Shown one piece after another: positions 7,045 to 10,810 of a stretch of DNA of 10,810 nucleotides. The notes under the pieces are model-generated. The model worked only from the letters and a program-made list of their open reading frames with translations. It ran no database searches and had not been told where the DNA came from. The stretch's first letter is position 1, and every line of letters starts with the position of its first letter. Source of the DNA: Chitinophagaceae bacterium (lineage in GTDB: Bacteria; Bacteroidota; Bacteroidia; Chitinophagales; Chitinophagaceae); NCBI GenBank assembly GCA_021738605.1, contig JAIPBY010000078.1, positions 1 to 10,810 of the forward strand, given 5' to 3'. Both the position numbers and the translations under genes were made by a program.

Positions 7045-7751
7045 TTTACTATTTTGTTGACGGCATCAAGGAATGCCTTTTTTATATTGATAGAAAGCGG
7101 ATTGGTTTCTTTATTGTCCATCCGCTCAGGATGCCATTGCACGCAGAGCATAAATCCTTTGTCGGAGGGATCGCTGTATTCAATTGCTTCAATGGTTTGG
7201 TCATCAGAAAATGCAACTGGCTTTAGGGAAGCAGGGATGGTTAAAGGGTCGATGCACTGGTGATGAGCACTGTTCACTTCTCCTGATTCTACCCCGCTGA
7301 TCCTATTGAGCAGAGAGGATGCTTCAATAGTGATGGCATGTTTTTTATCTACTTCCAATTTCCTGTGCACTTGATTTTTTTCTTCTCCCAGGTCCTGGGT
7401 CAGCCGGCCGCCCTCCAGGATGTTAACAAGTTGTTGCCCCCTGCAAATACCGAGGATAGGGAGTTTTAGCTGTTTTGCATGCCTGTAAATTTTTGATTCA
7501 AAATTGTCGCGCTCCGGTTGAAATGTGCCGGGCATGTTTGGATACTGTTCATTCCCATCATAATTGGATGGATGAACATCAACCCCTCCCGTGAGAATAA
7601 ATCCATCACATTGAAGCATATCCTCAATGTTGTTTTCTTCAAACGAAAGTGTTACCAGCTCAAAGGAACTGCCCAGGTCGTTTTCATCAAACCACTGCCA
7701 ATAATTGGGATAATTGGTTGCAGTAAAACTCAGCCCAATCTTTTTTTTCAT
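7041..7751 (-). CDS. Gamma-glutamyl hydrolase of the PuuD type (class I glutamine amidotransferase fold, peptidase C26)
   Basis: Cytosolic hydrolase of 236 residues, close to PuuD (gamma-glutamyl-GABA hydrolase). The nucleophile elbow GICRGQQ places C103. The partner histidine and glutamate are in WHPE (H207, E209). Substrate-pocket family motifs FILTGGVDVHP (51-61) and NSAHHQ (160-165) are also present. It has no synthetase domain, so it is a free hydrolase that cleaves a gamma-glutamyl amide bond and returns glutamate. It starts one base after the alcohol dehydrogenase stop and overlaps the aldehyde dehydrogenase start by four bases. Given the operon, the expected substrate is a gamma-glutamyl amino acid such as gamma-glutamylglycine. 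Gamma-glutamyl-GABA remains possible if the true amine is putrescine. Confidence 0.9.
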   Translation of the reverse strand: MKKKIGLSFTATNYPNYWQWFDENDLGSSFELVTLSFEENNIEDMLQCDGFILTGGVDVHPSNYDGNEQYPNMPGTFQPERDNFESKIYRHAKQLKLPILGICRGQQLVNILEGGRLTQDLGEEKNQVHRKLEVDKKHAITIEASSLLNRISGVESGEVNSAHHQCIDPLTIPASLKPVAFSDDQTIEAIEYSDPSDKGFMLCVQWHPERMDNKETNPLSINIKKAFLDAVNKIVK

Positions 7752-7752
7752 G

Positions 7753-8904
7753 CTACAGGGCTTTGCTGTAGAGGTTCCTGAAATCTTCCCTGCTTACAGG
7801 TTTGGGATTGTTGGGATGCGCAAAATCTGCCAGGGCAAGATCAGCCAGCGTGTCCAGGTGTTCTTCTTTCACGCCTATTGACCGCAGTTGCGACGGTATG
7901 CCAATTTTGCTATTGAGTTCTTGCAAGTAGGCAACCACGCCCTGTCCAGTTTCGTTGTTGAGTTCAAGGGTTCTGGCTATTTTCCTGAATTTCTCTTCAG
8001 AACCTTCTATGTTGAATTCCATCCCGTAGGGAAGATTGATCGCGTTGGCAAGCCCATGGTGTGTGTCCAGCAAAGATGAAAGGGGATGGGCAAGTGAATG
8101 CACCACGCCAAGGCCTTTCTGAAATGCTATAGCACCCATGAGTGATGCAATCAACATGTTGCTGCGGGAGGCAAGATCCGGTTTGTTGACGGCCCTTTCA
8201 ATGGATTGGCTGATCAGCGAAATCCCCTCCAGTGCAATGCCTTCGCAAAGGGGATGAGGCATTTTGGCGATATGGGCCTCCATGTTGTGTGTGAGCGCAT
8301 CCATGCCGGTTGCAGCGGTTACCGCTGGGGGAAGCTCCATGGTCAGCATGGGATCTGCAAAAATGATTTTTGCAAGCAATTTGGGCGAAAACAATATTTT
8401 TTTCTGGTGGGTTTCATCGTCTGCAATGATGGCAGACCTGCCCACCTCACTGCCTGTTCCTGCAGTGGTGGGAATGGTGATGAAATGCGGCACATCGTTG
8501 GTTACATAAACATCTCCTCCAATCAGGTCATCGTATACAAAAAGATCTTCACGGTGGTTGATTCTTAAGGCAATCGCCCTTGCCACGTCAATGGCAGCAC
8601 CACCGCCAATACCAATGATACAATCACTTTTTGATTGATCGTAGGCATCTGCACCTTTGTAGACATCTGACTTTACGGGGTTTTTATGGATGTCAGCAAA
8701 AACATCAACAGCGATATGTTTGCTTTTGATGTCTGTGATGATTTTCTTGAAAAAATCCAGTGATGCCACCACAGGGTCGGTAACAATCAAGGGTGATTTC
8801 AGGTTGTTTTTGACAAGATAATCGGGAAGTTCATTGACTGCCCCTGCTCCAAACCTGATGGTTGTTGGAAAATTGTATTGGTATATTTTATCAAACATGT
8901 TCAT
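7753..8904 (-). CDS. Iron-containing alcohol dehydrogenase (group III)
   Basis: NAD(P)-dependent dehydrogenase of 383 residues, the normal size for the FucO/EutG-like family. It shows the nucleotide loop GIGGGAAIDVAR (98-109) and IPTTAGTGSEV (144-154). Metal ligands equivalent to FucO D196, H200, H263 and H277 are D202 and H206 (GMDALTH), H269 (VVHSLAH) and H283 (DTHHG), so it should be catalytically intact. It starts three bases after the ligase stop and ends one base before the hydrolase start; a second ATG two codons in is an alternative start. In place of the flavin oxidase PuuB of putrescine degradation, an alcohol dehydrogenase implies that the gamma-glutamylated substrate carries a hydroxyl group. 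I therefore predict oxidation of a gamma-glutamyl amino alcohol to the aldehyde. The family is certain; the physiological substrate is inferred. Confidence 0.95.
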   Translation of the reverse strand: MNMFDKIYQYNFPTTIRFGAGAVNELPDYLVKNNLKSPLIVTDPVVASLDFFKKIITDIKSKHIAVDVFADIHKNPVKSDVYKGADAYDQSKSDCIIGIGGGAAIDVARAIALRINHREDLFVYDDLIGGDVYVTNDVPHFITIPTTAGTGSEVGRSAIIADDETHQKKILFSPKLLAKIIFADPMLTMELPPAVTAATGMDALTHNMEAHIAKMPHPLCEGIALEGISLISQSIERAVNKPDLASRSNMLIASLMGAIAFQKGLGVVHSLAHPLSSLLDTHHGLANAINLPYGMEFNIEGSEEKFRKIARTLELNNETGQGVVAYLQELNSKIGIPSQLRSIGVKEEHLDTLADLALADFAHPNNPKPVSREDFRNLYSKAL

Positions 8905-8907
8905 GGT

Positions 8908-10266
8908 TTAGATGATCTCAAAATAACGTTTGTATTCCCAGTCAGTGACGGCTTTTAAATGTTGTCTCCATTCCCAGTCGCGGCTTTGTACAAAATGATC
9001 AACAAATGCCTTTCCGAAAAGTTCTTCTGCAATAGGAGAGGTTTTCATTTGCATGGTGGCATCAATCAAGGTATGGGGCAGGCTGCCGTTGGAATAATCG
9101 CGGTATCCGTTGCCCACTGTTGCTGGTTGCTTCAGCTTCATTTTCTTCCTGATGCCATACAAACCTGCAGCAAGGCAAGCCGCCATGGCCAGGTAAGGAT
9201 TTACATCTGAACCAATTACCCGCGTTTCTATCCTGCAGGCGTTGTGGCTGCCGTTCAAGATGCGCAGCGCAGTAGTTCTGTTGTCGATGCCCCAGGTCAA
9301 TGTTGTTGGTGCCCAGGCTCCTTCTACCAGCCTTTTGTAACTGTTGATGGTAGGGGCAAACATGGGGAGTAAATAGGGCATGCAGTGCAGCTGCCCTGCA
9401 ATATAGCTTTTCGCTGTATCGCTCAGGTTGTCTTTGTCTTTGCCATCAAAAAACATATTCTTCTTGGCGGCTTTATCCCAAAGGCTTTGGTGCACATGTC
9501 CACCGCAACCTGGAAGGTTTTCATTGATCTTGGCCATGAAAGTGGCCATGATACCATGTTTGTAGGCGATCTCTTTCACGGCAGTCTTGAACAATACTGC
9601 ACGGTCTCCAGCTTCCAGTATTCCGGAGTGGGCAATGGCAGCTTCATAGGTGCCTGGTCCGGTTTCGGTGTGCAATCCTTCAATCGGTATGTCAAACTTG
9701 GTAAGCAAGTCAAAAAGATCGGAGAAAAATGGATTTTTAAGGGTAGACCTTAAGACTGAATAACCAAACATGCCGGGTGTCAATGGGGTTAAATCCCTGA
9801 ATCCTTTTTCGTTGGCTGATTGTGGGGTTTCTTCAAAGTTGAACCACTCAAACTCCTGGGCAAACATGGGGGTAAAACCCATGCTTGTGGCTTGATTCAA
9901 TACTTGCTTGAGCAACTGCCTTGGGCAAACGGGGGATGGGCCACCTTTGTTGTCGTTGAGTTCTCCAAGAAAAAAAGGAAGGTCGTTTTCCCAGGGTATT
10001 TTTCTGAAACTGTTGAGGTCTATCGAGGCTGGGCTATCAGGATAGCCTGTATGCCATCCGGTAACGGTAGATTTGTCATACAAGACATCCGCCGAATCCC
10101 ATCCCATGATGACATCACAGAAGCTGGTCCCTTTTTCAATGCCTGACAAAAATTTGGCCGTTGAAATATATTTACCCCTCAAGATGCCGTCGATGTCTGC
10201 ATAGGCAATCTTCACTTTCCCGGAGGGATGTTTTTTCACATAACTGATGATATCCTTCTGGTTCAT
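8908..10266 (-). CDS. Glutamine-synthetase-like gamma-glutamyl-amine ligase (PuuA/GlnA4/IpuC type)
   Basis: ATP-dependent ligase of 452 residues with the full glutamine synthetase fold. Metal and substrate motifs are recognisable: the E-x-E pair in QEFEWF (E138, E140), GLHTETGPGTYEAA (E201, E208), GGHVH (H257), NSYKRL (R312), NRTTALRI (R330) and RIETR (R345, E347, R349), followed by DVNPYLAMA. In the N-terminal region the ammonium-site loop reads YDKSTVTGW rather than the FDGSS form of true glutamine synthetases. Together with its place in an amine operon, this points to joining glutamate to an organic amine rather than to ammonia. Known relatives make gamma-glutamylputrescine (PuuA), gamma-glutamylethanolamide (Streptomyces GlnA4) and gamma-glutamyl-isopropylamide or -alaninol (Pseudomonas IpuC). 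The start at 10266 is 29 bases after the permease stop. Amine specificity is inferred from the next gene, an alcohol dehydrogenase. Confidence 0.92.
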   Translation of the reverse strand: MNQKDIISYVKKHPSGKVKIAYADIDGILRGKYISTAKFLSGIEKGTSFCDVIMGWDSADVLYDKSTVTGWHTGYPDSPASIDLNSFRKIPWENDLPFFLGELNDNKGGPSPVCPRQLLKQVLNQATSMGFTPMFAQEFEWFNFEETPQSANEKGFRDLTPLTPGMFGYSVLRSTLKNPFFSDLFDLLTKFDIPIEGLHTETGPGTYEAAIAHSGILEAGDRAVLFKTAVKEIAYKHGIMATFMAKINENLPGCGGHVHQSLWDKAAKKNMFFDGKDKDNLSDTAKSYIAGQLHCMPYLLPMFAPTINSYKRLVEGAWAPTTLTWGIDNRTTALRILNGSHNACRIETRVIGSDVNPYLAMAACLAAGLYGIRKKMKLKQPATVGNGYRDYSNGSLPHTLIDATMQMKTSPIAEELFGKAFVDHFVQSRDWEWRQHLKAVTDWEYKRYFEII

Positions 10267-10295
10267 GTGTTTGAATTAGGGTCAAAAATTAAGTA

Positions 10296-10810
10296 TTATT
10301 TCAGGGAAGCGGGACTAAAAATTTTAAATGTCGCAAAGCTTCCCAATAAAAGTAAAAAATAGATTCCGCCCAGGAGCTGGTTGTAGACCAACATGGCTAC
10401 CAGCGCCCCAAGGGCTATGGTCAATGCAATGAGTGGAAATGCGGGGTAAAACGGTACGCGAAAAGGTCTTTGCAAACCAGGTTCTTTGATCCGCAGCACA
10501 ACAACAGTTATCATAGAGATGATATACAGCGTGATGGCTCCAAACACAGATATGGTGATGATTTCAGCAGTCCTTCCGGTCAGCAATGCACCAATGCCAA
10601 GCAACATGTTCAAGAGAAGTGCATTGGCAGGTGTTTTGAATTTTGGGTGAACCTTGCCCAAGATGGATGGCGCATAATTAACCCTGCCAAATTCAAAACT
10701 TGCCCTTCCTGCAGCCAGGATGAGCCCATGAAATGAGGCCACAAGGCCAAACAAGCCAATGGCAATCAACAAATGATAAAGGGCATTGGATTCGCCCACA
10801 ACACGTCCCA
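10296..10810 (-). CDS. APC-superfamily amine/amino acid permease, C-terminal part (possibly ethanolamine permease)
   Basis: The reading frame is open to the right edge of the window, so only the last 171 or so residues are seen and the true start lies outside; an in-frame GTG at 10799 is not the start. Five hydrophobic segments are visible, the first containing GLFGLVASFHGLI. A loop with VHPKFKTPANA and a late segment with the polar tail LRIKEPGLQRPFRVP follow, a pattern characteristic of APC transporters. The ASFHG-containing helix and the R-x-x-x-F segment after it recall the ethanolamine permease (Eat) subfamily as I remember it. Exact subfamily needs the missing half. It is the first visible gene of the amine operon and would import the substrate. 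Confidence 0.85.
   Translation of the reverse strand, partial: GRVVGESNALYHLLIAIGLFGLVASFHGLILAAGRASFEFGRVNYAPSILGKVHPKFKTPANALLLNMLLGIGALLTGRTAEIITISVFGAITLYIISMITVVVLRIKEPGLQRPFRVPFYPAFPLIALTIALGALVAMLVYNQLLGGIYFLLLLGSFATFKIFSPASLK

Noticed and set aside
5674..10810. Standard putrescine (Puu) operon
   Set aside because: The ligase, hydrolase, aldehyde dehydrogenase and permease fit, but no PuuB oxidase or aminotransferase is seen and an alcohol dehydrogenase takes that place. It is kept only as an alternative until the region right of the window is known.

Overview
The window looks like a chromosomal segment of a Bacteroidota bacterium. The evidence is protein style (a Tat-exported Gfo/Idh/MocA oxidoreductase beside a LacI-type regulator and a uronate isomerase), moderate GC, and start codons preceded by A-rich or nondescript sequence rather than strong Shine-Dalgarno motifs. 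The genus cannot be named from the sequence alone. I see no rRNA, tRNA, CRISPR array, insertion sequence or phage gene.

Left part, + strand. Positions 1-322 carry no convincing gene but hold a perfect 12-bp palindrome (8-19) and two AAACGTT-cored sites. Three genes read rightward: a Tat-signal Gfo/Idh/MocA oxidoreductase (323-1618), a LacI-family regulator one base downstream (1620-2630), and, after 99 bases, uronate isomerase uxaC (2730-4148). This reads as a small sugar or sugar-acid catabolic unit with its own regulator. The lack of susCD or other uronate genes in view leaves the upstream substrate open.

Right part, - strand. Reading leftward from the right edge are an APC-family permease (N-terminus outside the window, to 10296), a glutamine-synthetase-like gamma-glutamyl-amine ligase (10266-8908), an iron-containing alcohol dehydrogenase (8904-7753), a class I glutamine amidotransferase-fold gamma-glutamyl hydrolase of the PuuD type (7751-7041), an aldehyde dehydrogenase (7044-5674), and a GT-C type membrane glycosyltransferase (5660-4155). 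Gaps are 29, 3, 1, -4 and 13 bases, so this is one operon.

The first five genes match the logic of the gamma-glutamyl (Puu) route for amines, but an alcohol dehydrogenase stands where putrescine degradation uses the FAD oxidase PuuB. That fits an amino alcohol better than a diamine: import; ATP-dependent gamma-glutamylation; oxidation of the alcohol to an aldehyde and then an acid; hydrolysis to glutamate and an amino acid. For ethanolamine the product would be glycine, for alaninol alanine. This would be a coenzyme-B12-independent, microcompartment-independent ethanolamine-type pathway in Bacteroidota, and it is the most interesting content of the window. The membrane glycosyltransferase at the operon's tail is visibly more AT-rich than its neighbours and has no obvious role in the pathway. 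It ends six bases from the end of the convergent uxaC.
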